From Qipengyuania_C sp046254955 (lineage in GTDB: Bacteria > Pseudomonadota > Alphaproteobacteria > Sphingomonadales > Sphingomonadaceae): 64,000 nucleotides of DNA. The stretch is taken from contig NZ_JBJXRG010000001.1 in the NCBI RefSeq assembly GCF_046254955.1, forward strand, positions 1,178,001 to 1,242,000, given 5' to 3'. The position numbers were made by a program, and so were the translations under genes. The notes under the pieces were generated by a model. The model was not told the DNA's origin, did no database searches, and saw nothing but the letters and a program-made list of their open reading frames with translations. Shown here one piece after another: positions 51,181 to 60,090 of this stretch (its first letter is position 1; each line of letters begins with the position of its first letter).

Positions 51181-52320
51181 ATGCAGACATTCGATATCAA
51201 GCCGTACGAAATGCCAGCTGCCGCGAGGGAGCTTCGAGCCCAGGTCCGGGATATCGTTTCCGCGCATGAACATCGTTTTGATCCGGTGCGCCGCGCGAAC
51301 TGCTGGGTCGCCATCGATCCCGAATTCAGCCGAGCGCTGGGCGCTGCCGGATTGCTCGGGATGACCTGGCCCAAGGAGCAAGGCGGGCATGAGCGCAGCG
51401 CGCTCGAACGCTATATCGTGCTCGAGGAATTGCTGGCAGCGGGCGCGCCGGTGGGTGCACATTGGATCGCCGACCGCCAAACAGCTCCGCTGCTGATGCG
51501 CTACGGGACCGCGGAGCAAGTCGATCGCTGGGTTCCCGGCGTCGCCCGTGGCGAAGTTTATGCCTGCATTGGATTGTCGGAACCCGGTGCCGGATCGGAT
51601 CTCGCTTCGGTGCGATCGGCGGCGCGCAAGGATAGCGAGGGGTGGGTTCTCAATGGCCAGAAAGTGTGGACTACCGGCGCGCATATTGCCCAAATCATGA
51701 TTGGGCTGTTCCGCAGCGAGGAAGGCTCCGAGCGCAACGCGGGCCTCAGCCAATTCCTCATTCCCATGGATACGCCGGGAATCACGGTGAAGCCGATCAT
51801 CGACCTGTCGGGCGCGCATGATTTCAATGAGGTTTTCTTTGACGATGTACGCCTGGCTGAAGGCGCTCTCGTGGGCAAACAGGGGAATGGTTGGGCGCAG
51901 GCAACCGCCGAGTTGTCGCTCGAACGATCCGGTCCAGAACGCTACCTCTCGAGCCATTTTCTTATGACGGAATTCATCCGCCGACTGGAGGTGCAATCCG
52001 ATGCCGGAGCGCTGCGCCTCGCCGGTCGGATGATGAGCGAGCTTTGGACGCTACGCCAGATGTCGATGGCGGTCGCCGCGCGACTCGCCGAAGGCGAAGA
52101 TCCGGCGTTTGAAGCGACCATGGTCAAGGATCTGGGCAATTCGTTTGAACAGGCAATCCCGCAGTTGATCGAGCAACAGCTGGAGCTCGATCTGTCTTCA
52201 GAAGAGATCTTGGAGATGCTGGTCGCTTATGAATTGCAAGTTGCCCCCAGTTTCTCGCTCCGCGGTGGAACGCGTGAGATCCTGCGTGGGATTATCGCCC
52301 GAGGACTGGGCCTGCGATGA
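51181..52320 (+). CDS. Acyl-CoA dehydrogenase-family protein, subunit alpha
   Basis: This 379-aa flavoprotein of the acyl-CoA dehydrogenase family has CIGLSEPGAGSDLASV, NGQKVWTTGAH and the C-terminal SLRGGTREILRGIIAR. In the last motif Gly replaces the catalytic Glu of classic enzymes (YEGT-type). Members that work as heteromeric pairs, such as the mycobacterial steroid enzymes, use a Glu elsewhere. The gene overlaps its smaller partner by 4 nt (ATGA). The acyl substrate is unknown. Confidence 0.85.
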   Translation: MQTFDIKPYEMPAAARELRAQVRDIVSAHEHRFDPVRRANCWVAIDPEFSRALGAAGLLGMTWPKEQGGHERSALERYIVLEELLAAGAPVGAHWIADRQTAPLLMRYGTAEQVDRWVPGVARGEVYACIGLSEPGAGSDLASVRSAARKDSEGWVLNGQKVWTTGAHIAQIMIGLFRSEEGSERNAGLSQFLIPMDTPGITVKPIIDLSGAHDFNEVFFDDVRLAEGALVGKQGNGWAQATAELSLERSGPERYLSSHFLMTEFIRRLEVQSDAGALRLAGRMMSELWTLRQMSMAVAARLAEGEDPAFEATMVKDLGNSFEQAIPQLIEQQLELDLSSEEILEMLVAYELQVAPSFSLRGGTREILRGIIARGLGLR

Positions 52321-53315
52321 CAGAGGTCCAATCAGATGACCGTCAGAGCATGCTTGCCGATATGGCCAGCGGTGTTTTTGCCGAGCTTGGCCCTCATGCC
52401 GATTTCGCGCGTGACTGGAGCAAGATCGAGGAGCTGGGGTTTGCCACACTATTGGTCCCTGAAGAGCGAGACGGCTTTGGCGGAAGCTGGATTGAGGCCG
52501 GGCTGGTGATGCGGCTGGCGGGCCAGCATGCTGTGGCTTTGCCGATCGTCGAAAGCGTCCTCGCTAGCTATTGGGCCGACCGAGCCGGCTGGCATGGTGA
52601 AGGCTTTGGAACTATCGCCGGCCACTGCGATGGCGAGCTGCTTGAAGAGAATTTCACCGGCACTTTGAGCGCCGTTCCTTGGGGAAGGAACGCCCGTTTC
52701 GTCGTGGCCGAAACGGCGGGCGATGACGGAATCATTCTTGCGACTGAAGCCGCGACTGTGACAGAGCGCACGGGCTTGTCGGGAGAGCCGCGCGATATTC
52801 TCACTTTCGAGAATGCTCCTGCGACCATGCTCGGTGATAGCGTCTTGCTGCTCGCCGCAGCGGTGCGCGCTATCCAGATCGCAGGAGCGCTTGATGGAGC
52901 GCTTTCGCTCGCGGCGAATTATGTCAGCGAGCGCCAGCAGTTCGGTCGTCCCCTCGCTAAGTTTCAGGCGGTGCAGCAGTCACTTGCGGAAATGGCAATG
53001 GAGGCAGCGGCGGCCGGTTGCGCTGCCCAAGGGCTGACGCAAGCGCTCGACCGGGGCTCGGCGGATTTCGAGATTGCCGCCGCCAAGACGCGCTGCGGAA
53101 TGGCCGCGAGCAAGGGCGCTGCGATCGCGCACCAGGTGCATGGCGCCATCGGCTTTACCGAGGAATATGCTCTCCATCACCTCACGCGGCGTTTGCTCGC
53201 ATGGCGATCCGAATTCGGCGGTGAAAGCGTCTGGTCGAAGCGGCTTGGTCAGCAGGTAGTAGATGCAGGGGCGGATCGGCTTTGGCCCGACCTGGTTGAG
53301 CGAACCGATCCATAA
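52317..53315 (+). CDS. Acyl-CoA dehydrogenase-family protein, subunit beta
   Basis: This 332-aa partner is shorter than a standard acyl-CoA dehydrogenase. It keeps the C-terminal helical domain (YVSERQQFGRPLAKFQAVQQ, AHQVHGAIGFTEEYALHHLTRR) but its N-terminal part is reduced and lacks the GxSEPxxGSD-type flavin loop. This suits an alpha2beta2 enzyme with a degenerate subunit. It is translationally coupled to the alpha gene and convergent with the flavin reductase gene 15 bp away. Confidence 0.82.
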   Translation: MTEVQSDDRQSMLADMASGVFAELGPHADFARDWSKIEELGFATLLVPEERDGFGGSWIEAGLVMRLAGQHAVALPIVESVLASYWADRAGWHGEGFGTIAGHCDGELLEENFTGTLSAVPWGRNARFVVAETAGDDGIILATEAATVTERTGLSGEPRDILTFENAPATMLGDSVLLLAAAVRAIQIAGALDGALSLAANYVSERQQFGRPLAKFQAVQQSLAEMAMEAAAAGCAAQGLTQALDRGSADFEIAAAKTRCGMAASKGAAIAHQVHGAIGFTEEYALHHLTRRLLAWRSEFGGESVWSKRLGQQVVDAGADRLWPDLVERTDP

Positions 53316-53329
53316 CGCAGCCGGGGCGA

Positions 53330-53884
53330 TCAATTGTCGCGGGTGAACACTCGCCGCACCTGTGATCCCACCATTTCCAACTGCTCATGAATAACCGGGT
53401 CGATGCAAGCACCCGCTTCATCGAAACTGTCTGCATCGACCTTGAGCGCTGCTCCGAAAGGAGTGGGCCATCCGCGCAGTGCATGTACGATCGTGCGCAG
53501 CGTGATCATCGCACTGGTCGCAGCCTGATAGCCATGCGCGGTTACGACTAACCCCACCGGAAGATCATGCAAGTAGACCCGGTCGTCGCTGGCCAATTCC
53601 TCGATATAGTCGAGCGCGTTCTTGAGAACGCCGGAAATAGTCCCGTGATAGCCCGGGGATGCAATGATCAGCCCATCGCAATTGCGGATTGCCTCGACCA
53701 TTTCAGAAGCCGAATCTTCGCTCCAGCCTGGGCCTCGATAGAACGGGAGGCCGGTGAGGTAGGCGCCGTCGAACATGTGGCACGTATCGCCATCGCCCGC
53801 CGCACTATCGCAGGCGATGCGGAGCGCGCGCTCTGTCGCGCTGTCTGGGCGAGTGGTGCCTCCGATGCCGACGATCAAGCCCAT
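53330..53884 (-). CDS. NADPH-dependent FMN reductase-family protein
   Basis: This 184-aa flavodoxin-like protein has the phosphate loop GIGGTTRPDSATERALR and the flavin-contact motif ASPGYHGTISGVLKNALDYI, as in SsuE/ChrR-type reductases. The start MGLIVGIGG at 53884 lies one base after the nitronate monooxygenase-like stop, so the two are co-transcribed. It may supply reduced FMN to its neighbour or act as a quinone reductase. Confidence 0.82.
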   Translation of the reverse strand: MGLIVGIGGTTRPDSATERALRIACDSAAGDGDTCHMFDGAYLTGLPFYRGPGWSEDSASEMVEAIRNCDGLIIASPGYHGTISGVLKNALDYIEELASDDRVYLHDLPVGLVVTAHGYQAATSAMITLRTIVHALRGWPTPFGAALKVDADSFDEAGACIDPVIHEQLEMVGSQVRRVFTRDN

Positions 53885-53885
53885 G

Positions 53886-54863
53886 TTAGGCGAGCGAATC
53901 CACTCGTGCGCGCACTTGTTCGGCCTGCGCCATGATGTTGTCGACCATTTCCTTGCAGGTCGGAATATCATGGATGAGCGCCTGGCTTTGCCCGCTGGTC
54001 CAGATCCCGCCATCGAGATCGCCCTGCCAAAGAACTCTTTCGCGCGCGGTCGCGCCCGCCATCAGGTGCTTTACATCATCGAAGGTCTTAGTCGGATCGC
54101 TCTGGATCGTCGCCACCTCGACCGAAATCGCATTCTTCGCGACCCGCGCGGTGTTGCGCAACGTCCGCCCCACCAGCACGGTATCAAGCTCGGTATTGTC
54201 GACGATCTTCTGCTTCACATTCTGGTGGATCTGCGCTTCCTGCGTGGCGCAAAAGCGCGTGCCCATGTTGATCGCATCGGCGCCCAGCGCCAGCGCAGCG
54301 ACAAGGCTGCGCCCATCGGCCATCCCGCCGCTGGCAATGATGGGTGTTTGTGGCAGCGCATCCACCGTGGCGGGAAGCAAGACGATTAGGCCCACGTCAT
54401 CCTCGCCCGGATGGCCGGCGCATTCGAAGCCGTCGATGCTGATCATGTCGACACCCTTCTTCACCGAAGATACCGAATGGCGCACGCTGGTGCATTTGTG
54501 GATCACCTTGACGCCAGCTTCCTTGAACGCGGGCAGGTGATCAGTGGGCGCGCGGCCGGCAGTCTCGACAATCTTGAGGCCGCTTTCGATGATCGCTTCT
54601 CGGTACTCATCATAGGGGATCAGGTTGATCGAAGGCAGCAGGGTGAGGTTCACGCCAAAGGGCTTGTCAGTCAGCTCCTGCGTTTTCGCGATCTCTTCTT
54701 TCAGTGCCGCGCCGCTTTCAAACATATGCGCCGTGATGAATCCGAGCGCACCGGCATTGGCCACAGCCGCGACGAGCTCGCCATAGCCGACGCCGGTCAT
54801 ACCGCCCATGATGATGGGGGTTTCGATCCCGAACTCTTCGGTGATGCGCGTCTTGAATGCCAT
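53886..54863 (-). CDS. Nitronate monooxygenase-family flavoprotein
   Basis: This 325-aa FMN-dependent TIM barrel is of the nitronate monooxygenase / 2-nitropropane dioxygenase family. It shows TPIIMGGMTGVGYGELVAAV, DGFECAGHPGEDD with the candidate catalytic His, IIASGGMADGRSL and GADAINMGTRF. Many such proteins have other or unknown redox roles, including FabK-like enoyl reduction. It is first of a two-gene minus-strand unit with an FMN reductase. The physical closeness to the acyl-CoA dehydrogenase genes hints at acyl metabolism. Confidence 0.82.
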   Translation of the reverse strand: MAFKTRITEEFGIETPIIMGGMTGVGYGELVAAVANAGALGFITAHMFESGAALKEEIAKTQELTDKPFGVNLTLLPSINLIPYDEYREAIIESGLKIVETAGRAPTDHLPAFKEAGVKVIHKCTSVRHSVSSVKKGVDMISIDGFECAGHPGEDDVGLIVLLPATVDALPQTPIIASGGMADGRSLVAALALGADAINMGTRFCATQEAQIHQNVKQKIVDNTELDTVLVGRTLRNTARVAKNAISVEVATIQSDPTKTFDDVKHLMAGATARERVLWQGDLDGGIWTSGQSQALIHDIPTCKEMVDNIMAQAEQVRARVDSLA

Positions 54864-54921
54864 GGCCGTCTCCCTGTCTTGCCAGGACGCGCTAGCCTTG
54901 CACGGCCTTCGCTTCAATCCT

Positions 54922-55533
54922 TCAAACTAGCGAGGTGGCCGCTTTCGCTCGTTCTGATATCGCGTCCTGATCGGTTTCGCCTTTCTCGACGAGCCAGCTT
55001 CCTCCGACACAAAGAACCGGATCGAATGCCAGCCAAGTCCCGGCCGTTTCCTGCTTGATGCCACCAGTAGGACAGAATTTGACGCCGCCAAAGGGTCCGG
55101 CGAGCGCCTTGAGAGCGGGCAATCCGCCACTGGTTTCGGCCGGAAAGAACTTGAAGTGCGAAAGCCCCAGGTCGAGCCCGCGCATGATGTCGCCCGCATT
55201 GGCAATTCCGGGAAGGAATGGCACTTCGGACTGGATGGCGGCCTGGCCTAGTTCCGTGGTCAGGCCGGGCGACACGATGAACTCGCTGCCTGCCTCGACC
55301 GCGTCATGGAGTTGCTGTGGATTCGTGACCGTACCGGCGCCGATGATCGCGCCTTCGACTGACTTCATGGCGCGGATCACGTCGAGCGCGCAGTCGGTCC
55401 GCAGGGTTACCTCGAGGACGCGTAAACCGCCTGCAACCAATGCTTCTGCCACCGGAATCGCATGGTCCAAATCGTCGATAACCAGAACCGGGATAACCGG
55501 CGCGGTGCGCATGATCCGCTCGATTGAATTCAT
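54922..55533 (-). CDS. eda: 2-dehydro-3-deoxy-phosphogluconate aldolase
   Basis: This 203-aa KDPG aldolase splits KDPG into pyruvate and glyceraldehyde 3-phosphate. It has the Schiff-base Lys128 in HFKFFPAE and the catalytic Glu41 in LEVTLRT. It is the last gene of the edd-glk-eda operon on the minus strand and overlaps glk as TGATG. The Entner-Doudoroff route is the main glucose path in sphingomonads. Confidence 0.93.
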   Translation of the reverse strand: MNSIERIMRTAPVIPVLVIDDLDHAIPVAEALVAGGLRVLEVTLRTDCALDVIRAMKSVEGAIIGAGTVTNPQQLHDAVEAGSEFIVSPGLTTELGQAAIQSEVPFLPGIANAGDIMRGLDLGLSHFKFFPAETSGGLPALKALAGPFGGVKFCPTGGIKQETAGTWLAFDPVLCVGGSWLVEKGETDQDAISERAKAATSLV

Positions 55534-56510
55534 CACTTGTGTTCTTTCGCAAAGGCCACCGCCGCACCGAAGAGTCCGGGTTCGGGGTGGGTGATCAGTT
55601 TGACGGGTAAAGTCCGCATCAGGCTGGTGTAGCGGCCCTTGGCGGTAAATCGCTCTGCAAATCCGGACCGCGGTAGATAGTCGCGCAACCGATAGCCCAG
55701 GCCCCCGGCAATGACGACAGGCCCAGGACCGTGCGCCAAAGCGACATCCCCTGCCTCTGCGCCAAGGCAGAGACAGAAGCGATCCAATGCAGCCTCGGCG
55801 ACGCTATCCTTGCCTTCGAGCGCCATCGTCCACAGCGCCTTGTCATCGCCCTTCGGCATATCGCGACCTTCAAGTTCGGCAATGACTTCAAAAATCGTGC
55901 GAAACCCGGGGCCGGATACGACGCGCTCGACAGAAACCCGCGGATGTTTTTCGCGCAGGCGCGCAAGTAGCCGATCCTCGACGCTGTCGAGCGGAGCGTA
56001 GTCGGTATGGCCGCCTTCCGTGGCGATGACATGGGTTTCGCTCCGGGTACGGAGTAAAGCCGCGATGCCTAACCCGGTGCCCGGCCCGACAATGCTGATG
56101 ATCCCATCATCGGGCAGCGGGTCGTCAGGGCCAGTCAGATGCATGAGGTGCGCGGCGTCGACACCATCCACGGCATGGGCGACCGCTGCGAAATCGTTGA
56201 TCAGCACATGGGCATCTAGACCAAGCCGTTGGGCGATCTGGGCGGGCCGGACAATCCAGGGATTGTTGGTCATCTTGATCGTATCACCGGCAATCGGAGC
56301 GGCAATCGCAATCCCCGCAGCGCTTGGCAGATCGCGCCCAAGACTGGCGCCAAATGCCTCCCATGCAGTGTGAAGGCTGGCGTGCTCGCTGGTCTGCATC
56401 TTGACCGGTTCGCCCAGTGAGACGCAGCGCCCGTCTTCAACCTCTGCCAAGGCAAAGCGCGCGTGCGTACCGCCGATATCGGCGACAACTATCTCGCGCG
56501 TGGTGCTCAC
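55533..56510 (-). CDS. glk: Glucokinase
   Basis: This 325-aa ROK/Glk-type kinase phosphorylates glucose with ATP. It has VVADIGGTHARFALAEV at the N-terminus, LINDFAAVAHAV, IVGPGTGLGIAAL and TEGGHTDYAP. The GTG at 56510 overlaps the edd stop (GTGA); the longer frame to 56642 is an artefact inside edd. It sits between edd and eda. Confidence 0.93.
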   Translation of the reverse strand: MSTTREIVVADIGGTHARFALAEVEDGRCVSLGEPVKMQTSEHASLHTAWEAFGASLGRDLPSAAGIAIAAPIAGDTIKMTNNPWIVRPAQIAQRLGLDAHVLINDFAAVAHAVDGVDAAHLMHLTGPDDPLPDDGIISIVGPGTGLGIAALLRTRSETHVIATEGGHTDYAPLDSVEDRLLARLREKHPRVSVERVVSGPGFRTIFEVIAELEGRDMPKGDDKALWTMALEGKDSVAEAALDRFCLCLGAEAGDVALAHGPGPVVIAGGLGYRLRDYLPRSGFAERFTAKGRYTSLMRTLPVKLITHPEPGLFGAAVAFAKEHK

Positions 56511-58342
56511 AGGCCGGCTTCTGCCAGCATCGCGCTCCCGCCTTTTTCCGCTTCGTCGGCATGGTGACGCATCAGCGCAAAAAGCTCGCGTCCCGTGCCG
56601 AAATGAGCGGGCGGCGCCTTGGCAAGTGCACGCGCTTCCCATTCCGCATCATCTACGAGTGCGGTGAGCGTGCCATCCTTGGCACAGACGCGCACGATGT
56701 CCCCATCGCGCAGCTTGGCGAGCGGACCGCCATGATAGGCTTCGGGCGAGATGTGGATAGCTGCTGGGACCTTGCCGCTCGCGCCGGACATTCGGCCATC
56801 GGTCACGAAGGCCACCTTGTAGCCGCGATCCTGCAGCACACCGAGAGGGGACGAAAGCTTGTGCAGCTCTGGCATGCCGTTTGCTGCGGGCCCCTGGAAG
56901 CGGACAACAACCACGACATCCTTGTCGAGTTCCCCTTTCTGGAAGGCTTCGCTGACCTGGTTCTGGTCGGAGAAGACACGGCAGGGGGCCTCGATAGTCC
57001 AGCGCTCGGGCGCTACGGCACTGCGCTTGATGGTCCCACGCCCGAGGCTCCCCTGGAGCAGTTTCAGTCCGCCGTCTTGCTGGAATGGATCGGCGACAGG
57101 CTTGAGCATGGATGGATCGCGACTTTGCTCAACTGCGGGTGTCCAGGCGAGCGCATCCGCATCCATCACCGGCTCCTGAGCGCCTTTCCACAATGAGCTG
57201 CCATAGATGGTCATAATATCGGAATGGGCGAGGCCCGCGCCGAGCAATTCGCGGATCACATAGGGCATGCCTCCGGCGGCATGGAAATGGTTCACATCGC
57301 CCGATCCGTTAGGGTAGACGCTCGAAATCAGCGGGACAGCATTGGACAACTCGTCCATGTCATCCCAATCGAGGATTACGCCAGCTGCACGGGCAATGGC
57401 CGGCAGATGGATCACGTGATTGGTCGATCCCCCGGTGGCAAGCAGCCCAACCACCGCATTGATGATGGCTTTCTCGTCTACGCAGCGACCAAGTGGACGA
57501 TAATCATCGCCGCGCCATCCCAGTCTGGCGATTTGGTGGGTTGCCGCGCGAGTGAGCTCCTGCCGCAATTTTTGGCCGGGATTGACGAAGCTTGAACCGG
57601 GCATGTGCAGCCCCATCATCTCCATCATCATCTGGTTGGAATTGGCCGTGCCATAAAACGTGCATGTACCTGCGCCGTGATAGGAGGCGGATTCGGCCTC
57701 AAGCAGCTCTTCTTCGCCTACCTTGCCCTCGGCATAGAGTTGGCGGATGCGAATCTTTTCCTTGTTCGCAAGGCCTGAAGGCATCGGACCGGCCGGAACC
57801 AAGATAGTCGGCAAATGCCCGAAGCGCAGCGTGCCGATCAGCAGGCCCGGGACGATCTTGTCACATATCCCCAGCAGCAATGCGCCTTCGAACATGCCGT
57901 GGCTGAGGCCCACTGCCGCACCCATCGCGATCACGTCGCGGCTGAAGAGTGAGAGTTCCATCGAGGGTTGGCCCTGCGTAACGCCGTCGCACATCGCCGG
58001 AACACCGCCTGCGACTTGCGCTGTAGCGCCGACCTCGCGGGCGAAAATCTTGATTTGCTCCGGGTAGCGTCCGTAGGGCTGATGCGCGCTGAGCATGTCG
58101 TTGAAGGCGGTGACAATACCAATGTTCATCCCTTCGCCGCCGCGGATTGCGGGCTTGTCGTCACCGCTTGCGGCAAACCCGTGTGCGAGATTGCCGCAAG
58201 AGAGGCTCGGTCGGTTGACGCCCTGGTCACGTGCGCGATCGATCAGCTCGAGGTAGCTTCTCCGGCTCGCGCGCGAACGCTCGATGATGCGGTTGGTCAC
58301 GCGGGCGAGTGTGTCATTCAAGGGGACTTGTGGTTCTGACAT
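56507..58342 (-). CDS. edd: 6-phosphogluconate dehydratase
   Basis: This 611-aa dehydratase of the IlvD/Edd family makes KDPG from 6-phosphogluconate. Fe-S ligand cysteines lie in AMCDGVTQGQPSMELS and GICDKIVPG, and NSNQMMMEMMG is typical of Edd. It leads the minus-strand operon. The gene usually found upstream, zwf, is not adjacent here; the next gene is alanine dehydrogenase, divergently transcribed. Confidence 0.95.
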   Translation of the reverse strand: MSEPQVPLNDTLARVTNRIIERSRASRRSYLELIDRARDQGVNRPSLSCGNLAHGFAASGDDKPAIRGGEGMNIGIVTAFNDMLSAHQPYGRYPEQIKIFAREVGATAQVAGGVPAMCDGVTQGQPSMELSLFSRDVIAMGAAVGLSHGMFEGALLLGICDKIVPGLLIGTLRFGHLPTILVPAGPMPSGLANKEKIRIRQLYAEGKVGEEELLEAESASYHGAGTCTFYGTANSNQMMMEMMGLHMPGSSFVNPGQKLRQELTRAATHQIARLGWRGDDYRPLGRCVDEKAIINAVVGLLATGGSTNHVIHLPAIARAAGVILDWDDMDELSNAVPLISSVYPNGSGDVNHFHAAGGMPYVIRELLGAGLAHSDIMTIYGSSLWKGAQEPVMDADALAWTPAVEQSRDPSMLKPVADPFQQDGGLKLLQGSLGRGTIKRSAVAPERWTIEAPCRVFSDQNQVSEAFQKGELDKDVVVVVRFQGPAANGMPELHKLSSPLGVLQDRGYKVAFVTDGRMSGASGKVPAAIHISPEAYHGGPLAKLRDGDIVRVCAKDGTLTALVDDAEWEARALAKAPPAHFGTGRELFALMRHHADEAEKGGSAMLAEAGL

Positions 58343-58379
58343 GGTTCCTCGCTGGGGTAGACAATATGCTTGTGCAAGT

Positions 58380-58397
58380 TTGCAGGGGCGCCTGCAA
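58380..58397. promoter_or_regulatory. Inverted repeat upstream of edd, candidate operator
   Basis: TTGCAGGGGCGCCTGCAA has perfect 7-bp arms around a 4-nt core, 37 bp before the edd start. The GC-rich, 18-bp symmetry resembles sites of sugar-responsive repressors (LacI or similar). No repressor gene is in the window. Confidence 0.5.
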
Positions 58398-58561
58398 CAT
58401 TGCTCTTGTTCACTCGGTTATAGCTGATCCACTCGGCGATTGATAACGTTCACATACACCTAAGGCGTCCGCCAGTTCAAGTGACGTAAGAAAATTGCGG
58501 AAGCGTGAAATATAATGTAGGAGCGAGCGCGACGACGGGAACTCTCGCTAGGAGAAATTTG

Positions 58562-59677
58562 ATGCGTATTGGTTGTCCGAAAGAGATTAAGAATCACGAG
58601 TACCGCGTTGGCTTGACGCCCGAGAGTGCTCGCGAGCTTTCTAGCCGTGGACACGCAGTCGTAATCGAGAGCGGCGCGGGACTTGGTATTGGTGCAACCG
58701 ATGCGGAATACCAAAACGCGGGCGCAGAAATCGTCGCTGGCCCCGAAACGATCTTCTCTGAGTGCGAAATGGTAGTGAAAGTCAAAGAGCCGCAAGCCGG
58801 CGAGCGCGCAATGTTGCGCGAAGACCAGATCCTATACACCTATCTCCATCTCGCACCCGATCCGGACCAGACCCGCGAGCTGGTCGAATCGGGCGCTACA
58901 GCCATCGCCTATGAGACAGTCACGGGTGCAGGCGGGACTTTGCCGCTGCTAAAGCCGATGAGCCAGGTTGCGGGCCGCATGAGCATCCAGGCAGGCGCGA
59001 CCGCGCTTGAGAAAGCGCAAGGTGGGCGCGGCGTGCTACTGGGCGGCGTACCGGGTGTCATGCCGGGCAAGGTGATCGTGATCGGCGGGGGCGTGGTTGG
59101 TTTCAATGCCGCGCAAATGGCGGTGGGGCTGGGCGCTGACGTGACCATTCTCGACCGCGATCCCGAGGTGCTCGAGCGTGTCGGAATTCATTTCGAAAGC
59201 CGCGCCAAAACGCGCTTCTCCAACAAGGCTAACCTCGATGAGTCGGTATGCGAAGCCGACCTTATTATCGGAGCGGTGTTGATCCCGGGTGCGGCTGCGC
59301 CCAAGCTTGTCACACGTGAAATGCTCAAGTGCATGAAGCCCGGCGCGGTGCTGGTCGATGTTGCGATCGACCAAGGCGGATGCTTCGAGACGAGTAAGCC
59401 GACCACTCATGCCGAGCCCACATACGTAATCGACGATGTTGTGCATTACTGTGTTGCCAACATGCCGGGAGCGGTGGCGCGCACTAGCACATATGCGCTT
59501 AACAACGTCACATTGCCGCACGCTTTGAGGATTGCTGACGTCGGCTGGAAAGACGCAATGCGCGCGAACCCGCATCTTGCCGAGGGGCTCAATGTCCATA
59601 AGGGACAAGTGACCTATCAAGCGGTCGCCGAAGAGCTAGGCTACGACTTCACCTCGGTCGAAGATTTGCTGGCCTAG
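58562..59677 (+). CDS. ald: Alanine dehydrogenase
   Basis: This 371-aa NAD-dependent enzyme converts L-alanine to pyruvate and ammonia and back. Substrate and catalytic residues Arg15, Lys75 and His96 are at the same positions as in well-studied alanine dehydrogenases. The NAD loop VIGGGVVGFNAAQMA follows. ATG 58562 has AGGAGA 5 nt upstream. Its TAG shares a CTAG with the stop of the convergent cytidine deaminase gene. Confidence 0.95.
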   Translation: MRIGCPKEIKNHEYRVGLTPESARELSSRGHAVVIESGAGLGIGATDAEYQNAGAEIVAGPETIFSECEMVVKVKEPQAGERAMLREDQILYTYLHLAPDPDQTRELVESGATAIAYETVTGAGGTLPLLKPMSQVAGRMSIQAGATALEKAQGGRGVLLGGVPGVMPGKVIVIGGGVVGFNAAQMAVGLGADVTILDRDPEVLERVGIHFESRAKTRFSNKANLDESVCEADLIIGAVLIPGAAAPKLVTREMLKCMKPGAVLVDVAIDQGGCFETSKPTTHAEPTYVIDDVVHYCVANMPGAVARTSTYALNNVTLPHALRIADVGWKDAMRANPHLAEGLNVHKGQVTYQAVAEELGYDFTSVEDLLA

Positions 59678-60090
59678 GAGAGGCTAGCCGGGCCAAACGC
59701 ATCGGGAAGTAGCGCAGAAAGCGTGGTCTCGTGCACCTCGTTTGCGCCGATACACAGGATTCGCGGATCAGTGCCGCCCAACTGCGCGAGTTCGTTGAGA
59801 ACCTGACGACAACGGCCGCAGGGGGTTATCGGTTCGCCGCCGCCTTTGTCAGCCGGTCCGGTCACTGCGACTGCCACAAGCCCGCCGCGCCGACCATCCG
59901 CCATCGCATTTGCGACCGCCACGGTTTCCGCGCACAGCGCAAGGCCGTAGCTCGCGTTCTCGATATTGGTGCCCGTCACCACCGATCTGTCCTCGAACAA
60001 TAGCGCCGCGCCAACCGCAAAACCGGAGTAGGGCGAGTAGCTGTGCCTTGCCGCCGCGCGCGCCGCTTCGATCAGTTCGCTATCGTTCAT
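59674..60090 (-). CDS. cdd: Cytidine deaminase
   Basis: This 138-aa zinc enzyme of pyrimidine salvage has zinc and catalytic residues Cys53-Ala-Glu55 (LCAETVAVANA) and Cys91-x2-Cys94 (TPCGRCRQVL). It is the short homotetrameric type. ATG 60090 overlaps the upstream GH25-like gene by 4 nt, so both are on one transcript. Confidence 0.92.
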   Translation of the reverse strand: MNDSELIEAARAAARHSYSPYSGFAVGAALLFEDRSVVTGTNIENASYGLALCAETVAVANAMADGRRGGLVAVAVTGPADKGGGEPITPCGRCRQVLNELAQLGGTDPRILCIGANEVHETTLSALLPDAFGPASLS

